DNA of 64,000 nucleotides from Edaphochlamys debaryana. Lineage: Eukaryota > Chlorophyta > Chlorophyceae > Chlamydomonadales. Made by a program: the position numbers and the translations under genes. The notes below the pieces were generated by a model that had not been told where the DNA came from, ran no database searches, and worked only from the letters and a program-made list of their open reading frames with translations. Positions 10,518 to 21,337 of this stretch are shown piece by piece (within the stretch, counting starts at the first letter, position 1; the number at the start of each line of letters is the position of its first letter). The stretch is taken from positions 310,001 through 374,000 of the forward strand of contig JAEHOE010000089.1 of NCBI GenBank assembly GCA_016858145.1. Direction: 5' to 3'.

Positions 10518-13500
10518 ATGTGTGAAGACAGCAAGTGCCCTAGGCCCACGGCCCCCAAAGTGAACTGCGCCACAACTCGCATAGCAGGACTCCTTACTGT
10601 AGCCTTACTTGCGGCAGCCCTCTCCCTCAGCGCAGCCCTTACAGACGCCGCATGCTCCCGACCACCAACCCCGGCTGCACGGCAGCCACAGTTCCGCCAG
10701 CACAAGGCACACACGGCAAGACCACGGAACGCCACAAGCGACCCAGTTGAACAGCTAACCAGCCCGGACACACGGCTATGCGGAGACGGCACCAACCCGG
10801 CCCCAAACCAGGCCGCCCCACCGGAGCCAGGGCCCGCCCCGCCCCCCATCCCGCTGCCCTGGGCCCCTGGGGGCCCCCCCCGGGCGGATAGTGAAGCCCC
10901 ATACTTTGAACGCCAAACCGCAAACTACTGCCAGGCACATGCACTCAACAACCTGCTTGGACGCCCCCTGCTGTCCGGCGAAGCTATACACGCCCACTGT
11001 GCACGCACGCTAGCACACCTGCACGCTCGCAACCCAGATGCGGCCGCTGCGTGGGCGCACTACTACGACAGCCGCTCAGGGCAACTGACAACCATGGCCA
11101 TCAACCACTACCTCAGACACTGCGTACGGCTCCAGGGGCACCCGCCGCACAAGTACATCCTGAGTACGACAGAGGGCAGCCCCACACTAAAAGGAAACCG
11201 CCTCGAAAACTACATCATAAACCGCCTCCCTGACCACGCCCAACGGTTCGGCTTCACACTGCAGCAAAGCGACCGAGAACACGTAATTGCAATCAAACGG
11301 CACAAGGGCGGATGGTGGTACTTAGACTCCAGCCTGCCCGCCCCTCTGCCCATGACCCCCGAACTGTGGAAGAGCCTGAAAGGTACCCCGTATACCCTCA
11401 CCCCATGTGACTGGTACACAACAAAGGATGGCAAACCAAATGAGAAGTTCCGTGTGCCTGACGCGCCCGACCCAATGCCTGCAGCAGCAGCCCCGCCCGA
11501 GCATGCACCACCGCCACCGCCGCCAGCCACTCAGGGGGAGGCGGCAACCGCCCCCCTGACCCAGCAGCCGCCCCGGCCCGCGCGCCAGCCCCAGGCCAAG
11601 AAGGCGAAGCGCCAGCTCAACCTCCTTGCCTGCTTAGAGCGCAAGCTGCAGAGCGACGCCGTGGATGCCCAGCGCGCCCGGGAACCCGACCCGCGCCCCC
11701 CGACGCCAGCAATGGGGCCCCACGGGCATGCCGCCGACGCCACCCCCGAGGGGACCGCCGAGGCCCCCGCCACCGCCGCTGCAGGTAGCCAAGGCCAAAC
11801 GGCTGGGGGAGACATCGCCCCCGCCCCCGCCGCCCTCGCACGGCGCCGGGAGGAGGCCGAGCCCCAGCCTGGCCAAAACGCGGCCGAGCAACATGCCGAG
11901 CCCGGCGCTCCCCCGCCCACAACCACCGGCGCTGCTCCCCCGACGCAAGGCGTCGCAGAACCGCCCGCCGCGCACGCCGCCGGCAACGGCGCATACGGGG
12001 CAGCTCCCGGACCTGCAGGAGGGGAGCCAGCGGAAGGACTCAGCTTCGAGGACGCAACTAGGCTGATGCGCGCCGCCATTGCGCAACGGGAAGCAGCCCA
12101 AGCCAGACAGCAACCTGGCCGAAAAGCAAAGAAACCCGCTGGCCCATGCCCCGCGCAACCACAGATCACGGCCCTCTTCGCCGCCAAACGACCCCGAGAC
12201 GAAGCTGCCAACCCGACCGGTGGAGACGAGCCCCCTGCAGGCGCCGGTGCCCCCAACCCCCCCACGGGCAACGCTCAGGCCCCAAACGCCCCCGCGCCCC
12301 GAGACACCCCAGCCCCCGCGGCCCGCCCCCCCACGACCGGGCCAGCGCAACTGAAGCTACTCACCCTCAACGTGTGCGGCCTCCTCGGTAGGCGAGAGCT
12401 CCTCGCCCGAGGGCTGATGGCGCTGAGGCCCGACCTCTGGGTGCTCACCGAGACCAGGACGGCCGGGATTAACAGGGAAACCCAGGCGATCAAGAAAGCC
12501 CTCTCCAGCCAGGCGGGGTTCCAGACGTTCCAGTCCAACGTCCCCCAACCTGAGGGGGCGAGGGAGAGGGCGCAAGGCGGGAGGGGTCGCACACTAGAGC
12601 GTGAGGAGGGCAGGCCGCACATTGTGCGTAAGGCCGGCGTGTGGGTCGGAATCGGGCCGAGTCTTGGAGGGGGCCGATTCGCCACTGTGGTCCCCACCCC
12701 CCGCCTCGCTGGCTACGTGTGCCACATCCGGGTGGCCACCCCTGGCAGCCCCGCCATCAACCTGATCGGCGTGTACTGCCCCCCCGGAGACATCGCCACA
12801 CGGAAACGAGTATGCACCTATTGCGATGAGGCAGCCGAACGCGCCACCTCCAAGGGAGAACACACGCTGCTCGCAGGGGACTGGAACGGCGTAGCCCACC
12901 CATGCGAACGCAACGGCCAATCCTCAGCCGACGACGAGGCCCACCAGTACTTCCTTAGGAAAGGGCGCGTGGCCCCCATCATCAGCCCCCCGCCCCAAGG
13001 TGCGCCCCAAACAGCAGCGGGAAGGCCGCCCACCTTTGTGCCACCGCGCGTCCATCCGCCCACCATGAGCCGCATCGACGACGCGTTAGCCAGCAGCTTC
13101 ACCAGCGAGGCGCTGAGGAGACCTGCTGGCGGGGAAGAAGGGCCGAGCGAAAGTGTCATCACAGGGGCCGACTGGCCGGAGCTGCAGGCCTGCCCCGACC
13201 ACAGGCCCCTCCTAACGCGCATGCCCCTCGCCCGCCTAGCCGTCCTCCCCGCCCCAGCTCCCCCCAAGCCCGACCTCGACCCCTGGGCCTGCGTACGAAA
13301 ACCCATTTCCAAGGCTGCCAAGGAACAGGCACGCACCGCAATCGAAGCAGAACTCTCCAGCGCCATCGCTGCCCTGGGCCAGCCCCTTGCCGCCGCACGC
13401 GAGGCTGTCCAGGACAGCCTTGGCACACTCGAAGGCGCCGCCTCACGCTCCGAGGCGCAAGCCGAACTGGGGGCCCTGAGGAGGCACGAGGCGGTACAGC

Positions 13501-13826
13501 CCGTTAGCATTGAGCAGACTGAGACCGCACTACTAGCCGTACTGCAAGATGCTCGCAAGATCCTCATCTCAAAGTGTGAAACAGCCCCGCCACCGGGAAA
13601 CCAACGCTTCCCCACCAGAAAGGAACACCGAACCCTCAACAAGCTCACCAAACGGCTAGCGCTCCTGAAGCAGGCCCTGTCCAACCTCCCGCCCCCTCCG
13701 GCCGACCAGCCCCCGCCAGCGCAGACGCGCACCCCGCCCCCATCCCCCCCACGGCCCGGGCCCCCTCCAGACCCGCCCTCCACACCCAGCAGCCCCCGGC
13801 CCCCTGCAGCACGAGATGGACGTTGA
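10518..13826 (+). CDS. Dualen ORF1: Josephin-like cysteine protease plus APE endonuclease
   Basis: 1102 codons from the ATG at 10518, the first ATG after the monomer array; the frame itself is open far upstream. Residues about 15-45 form a hydrophobic, signal-like stretch (GLLTVALLAAALSLSAALTD). The protease region follows: catalytic Cys in NYCQAHALNNLL, His in EHVIAIKR, and the WWYLDSS strand, matching the spacing of Josephin (ataxin-3) proteases. A long Pro/Ala/Gln linker leads to the APE endonuclease: LKLLTLNVCGLLG, then Glu in VLTETRTAG, LLAGDWNG, SRIDDAL and DHRPLL, the standard catalytic blocks. The C-terminus is helical then proline-rich. A second ORF starts at the overlapping ATG at 13816 in the +1 frame. 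Nothing in this ORF looks broken. Confidence 0.8.
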   Translation: MCEDSKCPRPTAPKVNCATTRIAGLLTVALLAAALSLSAALTDAACSRPPTPAARQPQFRQHKAHTARPRNATSDPVEQLTSPDTRLCGDGTNPAPNQAAPPEPGPAPPPIPLPWAPGGPPRADSEAPYFERQTANYCQAHALNNLLGRPLLSGEAIHAHCARTLAHLHARNPDAAAAWAHYYDSRSGQLTTMAINHYLRHCVRLQGHPPHKYILSTTEGSPTLKGNRLENYIINRLPDHAQRFGFTLQQSDREHVIAIKRHKGGWWYLDSSLPAPLPMTPELWKSLKGTPYTLTPCDWYTTKDGKPNEKFRVPDAPDPMPAAAAPPEHAPPPPPPATQGEAATAPLTQQPPRPARQPQAKKAKRQLNLLACLERKLQSDAVDAQRAREPDPRPPTPAMGPHGHAADATPEGTAEAPATAAAGSQGQTAGGDIAPAPAALARRREEAEPQPGQNAAEQHAEPGAPPPTTTGAAPPTQGVAEPPAAHAAGNGAYGAAPGPAGGEPAEGLSFEDATRLMRAAIAQREAAQARQQPGRKAKKPAGPCPAQPQITALFAAKRPRDEAANPTGGDEPPAGAGAPNPPTGNAQAPNAPAPRDTPAPAARPPTTGPAQLKLLTLNVCGLLGRRELLARGLMALRPDLWVLTETRTAGINRETQAIKKALSSQAGFQTFQSNVPQPEGARERAQGGRGRTLEREEGRPHIVRKAGVWVGIGPSLGGGRFATVVPTPRLAGYVCHIRVATPGSPAINLIGVYCPPGDIATRKRVCTYCDEAAERATSKGEHTLLAGDWNGVAHPCERNGQSSADDEAHQYFLRKGRVAPIISPPPQGAPQTAAGRPPTFVPPRVHPPTMSRIDDALASSFTSEALRRPAGGEEGPSESVITGADWPELQACPDHRPLLTRMPLARLAVLPAPAPPKPDLDPWACVRKPISKAAKEQARTAIEAELSSAIAALGQPLAAAREAVQDSLGTLEGAASRSEAQAELGALRRHEAVQPVSIEQTETALLAVLQDARKILISKCETAPPPGNQRFPTRKEHRTLNKLTKRLALLKQALSNLPPPPADQPPPAQTRTPPPSPPRPGPPPDPPSTPSSPRPPAARDGR

Positions 13827-14686
13827 CGCCTCCCCCGAAAGCCCCCGCACACCGCCAACCCCAGCCCCAGACCCACCTGGCACAGCAGCCGCAGCCCCGC
13901 CCGCCGACATCCCCGACACCGCGGACGGCATCCGCGCGGAAATCGCCGAACGGAAGCGGGAGATCAGGCGCACCGTCCAAGAGCTGTGCAAGCGGGAGGG
14001 CAGGGAGGGCGCAAGAGGGTTTCAAAAGCTGGTAGCAGTATGCCCCCAAAAGGCTCACCGACTCATCTTCAACCCCCCCAGTGACCAGCCACGAGGCCTG
14101 CCCGCCGTTCGACACCCACAAGATGGCAGCATGTGCACGGACGCAGAAAGCATCCTGGACGCTTGCCACCACAAGTGGAGCGCCGAATGCAGGCCAGTTG
14201 GAGGGCAGCGAACAGGACGGTACGACGACCCCATCAACTTCCCCGGTGACGCACTAACCAACCCGACCGCCCCCGACGGCATGCCAGGTGTAGCGGGTTG
14301 CGACCACCCCTTCAGCCAGCCCCAGGGAGCCCCCACCTCCCTGCTCCCCGCCATGGCCTGCCCAGTCACGTACCGCCAATGCCTCGATCACCTGGCCCGC
14401 AACAAAGCACCGGGCCCAGACGGCATCCCCAACGAGCTGCTGCAATGCCTGCCCTCCAGCCTCCAGGAGGCTATCCACACGCTCATGCTGGTGATGTGGG
14501 TCAAGGGCGAGGTGCCGGACACCTGGACCCGCTCCGACACCGTACTACTGCACAAGAAGGGCGACCCCCAGGACCTGGCCAACAAGCGACCCATAGCCCT
14601 GTGCTCAACGCTCTACAAGCTCTACACGCGCCTGATCACCGTATGCATGGTAGAATTCAGCGAGGACCATGGGATTTGGAGGCCGA

Positions 14687-14778
14687 CGCAAGAGGGCTTC
14701 CGACAACACCGCAGCACAGGGCGACAGCTGCTCTCGTGGATCCGCAAGAGGGCTTCCGACAACACCGCAGCACAGGGC
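14687..14778 (+). repeat. 56-bp-offset partial duplication that frameshifts RT
   Basis: The 36 bases at 14687-14722, encoding the RT EGFRQHRSTG block, recur exactly at 14743-14778. The 56-bp offset is not a multiple of three, so the RT frame after the second copy differs from that before the first. This is a direct inactivating lesion in the fingers/palm region. Confidence 0.9.
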
Positions 14779-16682
14779 TGACAGGGCGGGACATCTACGC
14801 CCTCTACGTGGACTTCTCGAGCGCGTTCAACACAATCGACCAAGACAGGCTGCTGCAGATCATGATCCGGCTGGGCTACCCAGAGGACCTCGTGATTGCC
14901 GTACGGAGCCTGTACCGGAACGCCTGCACACGCATCCGCACTGAGTACGGGCGTACGGCCGACATTCCGGTACAGCGCGGCACAGTACAGGGAGACACGC
15001 TCTCCCCCGTCCTCTTTATCACTTTCCTTGAACCCCTGCTGCGCTGGCTGCACCGAGGCGGCCGAGGCTACCGGTACGGGTGCCTCAACGACACCGAGAA
15101 CAACCAACACAACGCCTCCTGCCTAGGGTTTGCTGACGACCTGGCCCTCGCCACCGGCACCCGCGCAGACCTCAAGATCCAAATCGCAAAGCTCGAGCAG
15201 TACAGCGCATGGGGAGGGCTCAAGATCAACGTGGGCAAGTGCCAGCTGCAAGCCGCGCTCCACGGCCAGGCCAAAATCAACCCCGAGCTACGGGCCGGGC
15301 CCAGCAGCGCACGATACCAAAGAGTGCTAGAGCAGCAACTCTGCGACCGCAAAAACGCCATAAGCATCCGAGGGAAGCCGGTGCCGCACAAAAACCCAGA
15401 GGGGGGAGAGGCGTACAAGTACCTCGGGGTGTGGATCACCCCCACCCTCAACTGGAAGCCGCAGATCCAACACATGTCCGCCAAACTGAAGGAGCAAGGG
15501 GCGCTCCTCGCGCAGTCCGCAGCCTCACCCGACCAGAAAATCCGCATCCTAAAGAGCTGCCTACAGAGCAAGGTGGCGTACACGCTGACGTCTATGGCGT
15601 ACAACCCGGCTGACCTCGCCTGCCTGGACCGTCAGCTAGCGGGGATCGCAAGGCGCTGCTACGGCATCAAGGGCAGCTTCCCCACGCGTGCCCTGCTGGC
15701 CCCCGAAAGCCTACTAGGCCTAGGGGTCGGCTCACTGAGAGAACTCGCCACTCGGCGCATAGGCAGAAGCCTGACCATGGCCCTAAACGACGAGGGGAGG
15801 CTGGGCGTCATCACACGGGCCCTGCTCGAACTGCAAGCCAAGACAGCTGGAGAGCTCCCAGTGCACACGCTCCGACGGGACGCAACCTACTACACAACCC
15901 TGAAGATGGTGAGCTTCCTCAGTGAGAATAACGTAACTGTAACCCACAACGGTAACGACTACACTACTGCAGCCAACAGCCTAACAAGACTCTGGGCCCC
16001 GGCTGCGGGCACAAGCGGCCTCACAAGCGCAGCCGCTCTGCGACCCCTCATGCGCATTATTGCGCCCCTGATCGACCTCGGCGTGGACTTCCAGGCACTT
16101 GTTGACAAACGAAGCAAAGAACACCTCATCCCCACCGACCAGCTCAAAATGCTGTACGGCAGGAAGGCGAAACGCCACCACCTCCTGGCCCTCAACCGAC
16201 TGTGCGCATACCTCTCCGGGCTGGAGGAAGCCAAGCCCAGCGGTTGGGTGCCGCCATCCAAAGTCAAAACCACCCAAGCCCTGCCCCAGGCCCAGCGCCG
16301 AATTCCCAAAGATAACCCCATCCTCACCAGCCTCATGCACGATACCAGCCCCGCCCTGCCCCTGCCCGTCGCGACGCTTGACAGATTCCTAGTCCCCCGG
16401 CCACCGCCCCCCGCCCGCGAGGGTGGCGTCCCCGCTGAAGCTGAACCCGCCGCAACCCCCGCCGCCGCACCCCTGAGCCCCGCGCGGCGCGCCGGAGACC
16501 GCACCCCCGAGCGCGGAGCGCAAGACGAGGACGCTGAAATGGATGATGGCCATCACGAGACGCAACCAGCGGGAGACGAGATGGAGCTCGATAGAACCGG
16601 GGAGGAGCTGCCCCACACTATCCAAACCCAACCTGGCATCAGACCACCAGAGGGCAACGCAGGGGCGAACGGTGTGGGAAGG

Positions 16683-16869
16683 GAGGCGCGAACGCAGGAC
16701 GCCATGGAGCTGGGGGACGGGGAGGGCGAGCCGGCCCCCGACGTCATGGAGATGGAAGGACATGGGGGGGCGAACGGTGAGGAAGGGGAGGCGCGCGCAC
16801 AAGACATCATGGAGCTGGGGGACGGGGAGGGCGAGCCGGCCCCCGAAGTTATGGAGATGGAAGGAGCTG
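16683..16869 (+). repeat. 105-bp acidic coding repeat in Dualen ORF2
   Basis: Two copies of a segment encoding MELGDGEGEPAP followed by VMEMEG lie 105 bp (35 codons) apart, starting at about 16,683 and 16,788. The divergence includes synonymous and conservative changes. It lies between RT and the unassigned middle region and would be a flexible acidic linker. Confidence 0.85.
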
Positions 16870-19800
16870 GAGGAGATCCTTCCGCTAACACCGGCCCAGC
16901 AGACATGGAGGCGGAGGACGAGGCTGAGCCCCCCCGCAGGAGCAGCAACCCCAAACCGGCAACCCACCCGCCAGGAACCAGGGAAGACAACGACAGCCAC
17001 ACAGAGAGGATGGGCCCGCACGCGCCCCCAAGCGCCCGAAGAAGCAGCAAGCGGAGGAAAAGAGGCGGCGCGTGGCACGAACCCGTAAGCTCAAACCGGC
17101 ACAGGTGCCCATCCCCCCACGGCGGTACGACATGGGGCCCAGGCCGTACTGGGACATCCGCCTCTATGAAGAGCTGCTTGGCGACCAACTGTTGAGAAAG
17201 AGCGTTGGCACGGGATGGACCCCGCAAGAGGGAGCCCCGAGGGATGAAGAGCAGCGCAAGCGCCTGAAGGCCGAGTGGCTGCGCACCTACCTCACCACAG
17301 GGATGGAGGGCTGCTCGATCCCCTGCGTCGCCGCAAACCAAATTGAGGCGATAACCAAGGTGGTGACCTATATGTTTGGCCACCAGGACCGTGTAGTAGA
17401 AATTGTGGCCGAACTAAAGAAGAGACAGGACGGGCAGTCCTTGCGGTACTACCAAGTGCGGTGGGCCCCGACCACAATCACAAGGGGCGCCCTCCCCCTC
17501 TATGCGGCCACTGAGTACCACCCGAAAAGCACGGTACCACGGTGCACAGCCCACCCGATGTGCCGTACCTGATCACGGCCGAGTGGAACGAGACGGAAAT
17601 AGCCGAGGTGAGCCTCCGCGAGCACGACAACTGGGCGGAGCTCCAAGCCGCCTTCCGAGCCAAGCAGGCCGAGCCGCCAGCCCCGCCGCCAGCCCCCCGA
17701 GCCGCCGACGCCGGCCTCAGCGACCGGCAGCGGCAAGGTATCTGGGGGGAAGAGGGAGGAGTGGACCCAGCCAGCATCAAGAGGAAGATCAGGGCCCACG
17801 TCACCATTGACGCCACACCCCGCAACCCTGACGCGGACGTCGCCCCCCCCGGCCGGTACCTAATCCAAGTGGGGAGGCGGCAGAGGTACACGCTGACCCA
17901 ACCCGACGAAGCCGCCTCCCCTGTGCACACAGACACAGCCTTGTGTACGCCCCCGACGGCCGGCAAGTGGGCTGCCTGACCACCCAAACCCTGGCCGCCC
18001 TGCGAAGTCGGTGGGGAGGACGCGCGCTCGACCCACCCTGTCAGGCACGCCCGGCTCTCGAGCGGGCGAGGCTTTGCAGAGAGCGTCGCTCGCCTCCTCC
18101 TGCGGTACAGGGAGGGAGCAGGACACAAGGACCACCAGATCAGGGCGGTGTACGAGAGACGTCTCCCCCCACACCTCATGGCCCGACTGCAACACGCCCT
18201 GGCCAGCGACCACGCAGGCGGCCCCCTGGTCGCTGAGCGGTACGCCTCCCCGCTGAACGTGTGTGACTGCACGCTAACCTACTTCTCGCCGTACGCTGAG
18301 GACGCCCTCTTTGGGGCAACCCACGACGCCTACGCCCACCCCGCTACAGGCCTTGCCATCGCCCACCCAGAGCCCCACCCCCAGGCCGAACTCAATGCAA
18401 TGCAGTGGGCACTAGCGTGGGCGGAGGCGCACGGAGACGACCCCGAGCCCACCGCCACCCTACTGGCATTCAGCACCAACGGGGAAAGCCCCTATGCCGC
18501 CCTCTTAGCCCACCCCCGAGCTGTGCCCCTCGGCTCCACCGGCGCCTGGGGGCTATTCGACCCGCTCCCCGACGCGACCAGGGCCCCCAAGCGGCACGAC
18601 GCCCAGATCACATGGGTGCTAGTGGGCAACCGAGCTGGCCTCGCCTCCGCCCCCGACGTTAGAGCGATCCTACAGAACGCACTGACTACCCCCGACCCCC
18701 TTTCGCCCATGACGCAACCCTGGAAGGCGCCACAATGGATGCGAGATATGATTCGGTCCGCCCATGGCCCAGCCCCCCCCTTCGCCATGAGTCGCAAGGA
18801 AAGGGCAGGACGTGGCGCCTCGCTGCCGCCGACGGAGAGCCCCCCCTCATGCGCACGCGGGTCCAGGGGTGGTCCGAAACGACAGAGGAAGAGACACGAA
18901 CACGGTACCCTACCGACCTCCCCCTCCGCCACGACGCCCGAGCCGGTATCTACACAGACGGCAGTAAACGCACCGTAGAGCGCGGCCCAGGGCTTGGAGC
19001 CGCGGCTGTCGACGCCTCCACCGAGCAGCCCACGATTCTCCGCATAGACGTCAACCCCGGCGTCCAGGGCCTCCACATTATCACCAGAGCTGAGCTGTCA
19101 GCCATAAACCAAGCTCTCCGCATGCGCGAGGGCACCGAGCGAGAAGAGCGACCGCTTGCGATTTATACCGACAGCCAAGCGTCCCTGCACCTTATTAGGC
19201 GCATGATCAACCTGCCTAATCGCTAGGCATAAGCAAGCACAGAGGCCTTCTGGAAGACATAGTCGAGCGACTTCACTATCGTGCGGCCCGGGGCCTCACT
19301 ACGCAGCTACTAAAGGTGCCTGCGCACTGCGGCATAGAGTACAACGAGGTCGCGGACAGAGAAGCGGTGGCAGTCGCAGAAGGGGCCGAGCCCGATGTGG
19401 TTGAAACTGCGGACAACGAACCCCGATCGCGCGGTTTCTGGCTCCGTGCCACGCTGGACCCCAAGAAGCCCGGCGAGCCGACCCCCGGCAACTTTGTTAG
19501 CGACCTCAACCGTGGCATCGACCCACTGCTCACCCCCGAAACGCGTTGCGGCTACACGAACGACACGAAGTACACGCAACTCGTCGCCCAGACCCTACCC
19601 CTCATTGACATCGCCGCCTCCAGTTACACCCTCGCCAAGAAAGGTGGGCGGCGCAGGCCCATCACTATCCGCCGACTGCTATACGGGTCTGGAACGCCAC
19701 CACTGCGGGCAAGTGCGGCCGCACCCTTTCCGGTGGCCGCTGCAGGCCCCTCGGCCCCGGCGAAACCGCCCCCTGCCCGCTCTGCGGGCACCCCGACTCC

Positions 19801-20544
19801 GGGCCACACATCTACGGCGGCTGCCATGACCAGGAGATGCGGTGCCTGTACATCAAGCGCCACAACAAGGCAGTCCAGCTGATTGCTAAGGCCTTGGCGT
19901 ACGGCCAGCAGGGCAGCGGCTTCATGGTCATGGACGCCACCTCCGCCGCTGATGCGCCGAGCTACGTCCCTGAGAACCGCCCACCTGCGTGGATGTTCGC
20001 GCCAGGGCAGGTCAGCGAGGCCGAAAGGGACAGACTACGCCCCGACATCCTGTTTGTACCCACGCTCCCCCGAGGGACAGCACCCCCGACCACCTCGAAG
20101 GGGCGCCGCAAGCACAAAGTCTACATCATTGAAGTGGGCTGCACCTCAGACCTGAACCACGCAGCCAAACTCACCGAAAAAACCGAGCAGCACCGCCACC
20201 TGGCGCAGCTCTTGACCACCGCAGGCTGGCAGGTTGTGTACGACCGGTCAACAGTTGTGACCCTGGGTTTCGCTGGCACGCTGTGCCGGGAGGCACGCAG
20301 CCTCCTACAAAACCTCGGGGCCCTGCGGGCAGGGCACGTCTGTGCACAACTCCACCAGGTCGCAGTGGAGTACATGGACTACATCTCGACCATGCGGAGA
20401 AGACGAGAGAAACACCCGGACAGAGGCGGGGTGGGCTAGCCCACCCCCGACCCCCCCGCCTCGGCGGGTGGTGGCGGGTGTGGAGGGGCTAGCCCCTCAT
20501 ACACACCCGCCCCCTTAATACACGCCCCCCGCTGGGGGCGTCCC

Positions 20545-20565
20545 ATTATTATTATTATTATTATT
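20545..20565 (+). repeat. (ATT)7 microsatellite tail, 3' end of the Dualen copy
   Basis: Seven ATT units follow the GC-rich 3' UTR that comes after the ORF2 stop at 20439. Short simple-repeat tails mark the 3' ends of many non-LTR elements. I take 20565 as the element's 3' boundary. Confidence 0.8.
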
Positions 20566-21337
20566 GTTAGCGCTCAGATTACTACGGCGGGGCCCCGCCC
20601 TGGTCTGACATCAGTGCAGAAGGCTCACCAGTAATTGTCGGCTAGGGCGTCGGACCTCCAATCCGGCTTCTGCTTATACCAAGCTGAGCATTCATCAAAG
20701 GCAGCTGCAGCGCGTAGCAGCAAGTACAGGCTGAACGCGATGGCTGAAAGGCTTCTCCGCCAGCGGGCGGCTCATTCGCAAGCCATGTGAGCAGTCGACA
20801 TTGATGAGTTTGTCTGCAAATGCGTAGCTGCGGCCACCTTTAAGGCTCGCCTGCTGGGCCCGACACCATCGGGACTGACTGGAGTCCGATGGCGTCAGTT
20901 AGTCGAACCAGATGCTTAGCTCAAGAGTTTGGCGCTCATTGTTTCTACATGGACTGGCACAAGCAGGCACATTTTAAGCGAGAATGCATCAAACGTGACG
21001 ATGCAGTTTGCGCGGACCTGGGTTCTGCTCGTAGACTCGGTGGGCTCTACGCACGATGGGCCCTGGGCCCACGCTGCTAAACATGAGGTTAGAATACTCG
21101 TGCACCTGTACAGTTACGCCAGAAACCCATCTTGGACTTGCGCCGAGACCGACTCGCGGGCACGCCGTCAAAGGCAGGCCGAGACAGACTGAGCTTCCCA
21201 TGAAGAAACGCATAACGCATATTGCTGCCAAATGCATCGACACGCGCAGCAGCCCCGACGCAGGACGCTACGAAGCGCGTCGGCCCTTGCCACGGCGCTA
21301 CTCGTGCTGACTCTGCGGCCATACATGTAGCTCACAG
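20566..21337. other. host flank 3' of the Dualen copy
   Basis: No exon with consistent splice sites was found before 21338. A short stretch at 20640-20672 (GGGCGTCGGACC and CCAATCCGG) looks faintly like a tRNA anticodon arm, but no acceptor or T arm accompanies it. Any upstream exons of the next gene would be here or displaced to the left of the Dualen insertion. Confidence 0.35.

Larger units (their letters stand above)
13816..20439 (+). pseudogene. Dualen ORF2: reverse transcriptase, RNase H, CCHC, restriction-like endonuclease (frameshifted)
   Basis: RT blocks are clear: NKAPGPDGIPNELLQ (14,400), EGFRQHRSTG (14,690), YVDFSSAFNTID (14,805), QGDTLSPVLF (14,986) and the catalytic FADDLA (15,127). 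RNase H shows IYTDGSK (18,950), the Glu in TRAELSAINQ (19,084), IYTDSQAS (19,162) and ADREA (19,353). The C-terminus has CPLCGHPDSGPH followed by a Cys (CCHC-type) and RPDILFVP...YIIEVG, a PD-(D/E)xK-like core as in R2-type endonucleases. Frame changes needed to follow the protein lie near 14,740, 17,070, 17,545, 17,940, 18,000-18,020, 18,790-18,830, 19,225 and 19,690. The region between RT and RNase H (about 15,500-18,900) is mostly unassigned. It includes an acidic tandem repeat and a basic KRRRVARTRKLK segment. Confidence 0.82.
9407..20565 (+). mobile_element. Dualen-type non-LTR retrotransposon (two endonucleases), degenerate copy
   Basis: Domain order on plus: an 87-bp monomer array, a Josephin-like cysteine protease (about 10,890-11,390), an APE-type endonuclease (12,345-13,215), a reverse transcriptase (about 14,340-15,470), an unassigned region, RNase H (18,940-19,360), then a CCHC zinc motif and a restriction-like endonuclease (19,770-20,300). 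It ends in an (ATT)n tail. Carrying APE and RLE together with RT, RNase H and a cysteine protease is the published definition of Dualen in Chlamydomonas reinhardtii. ORF2 is broken by at least seven frame changes, so this copy should be non-autonomous. The 5' boundary is approximate: it is placed where the first degenerate monomer-like sequence appears. I could not identify target-site duplications. Confidence 0.88.

Noticed and set aside
7800..13826. A single 2008-codon open frame
   Set aside because: It fuses the last exons and introns of a host gene, the 87-bp array and Dualen ORF1. It starts at a non-ATG codon that is actually a splice donor (GAG|GTGCGT). GC-rich introns simply lack stops.
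20638..20680. tRNA anticodon-arm-like sequence after the Dualen tail
   Set aside because: Only a three-pair stem and no other arms.
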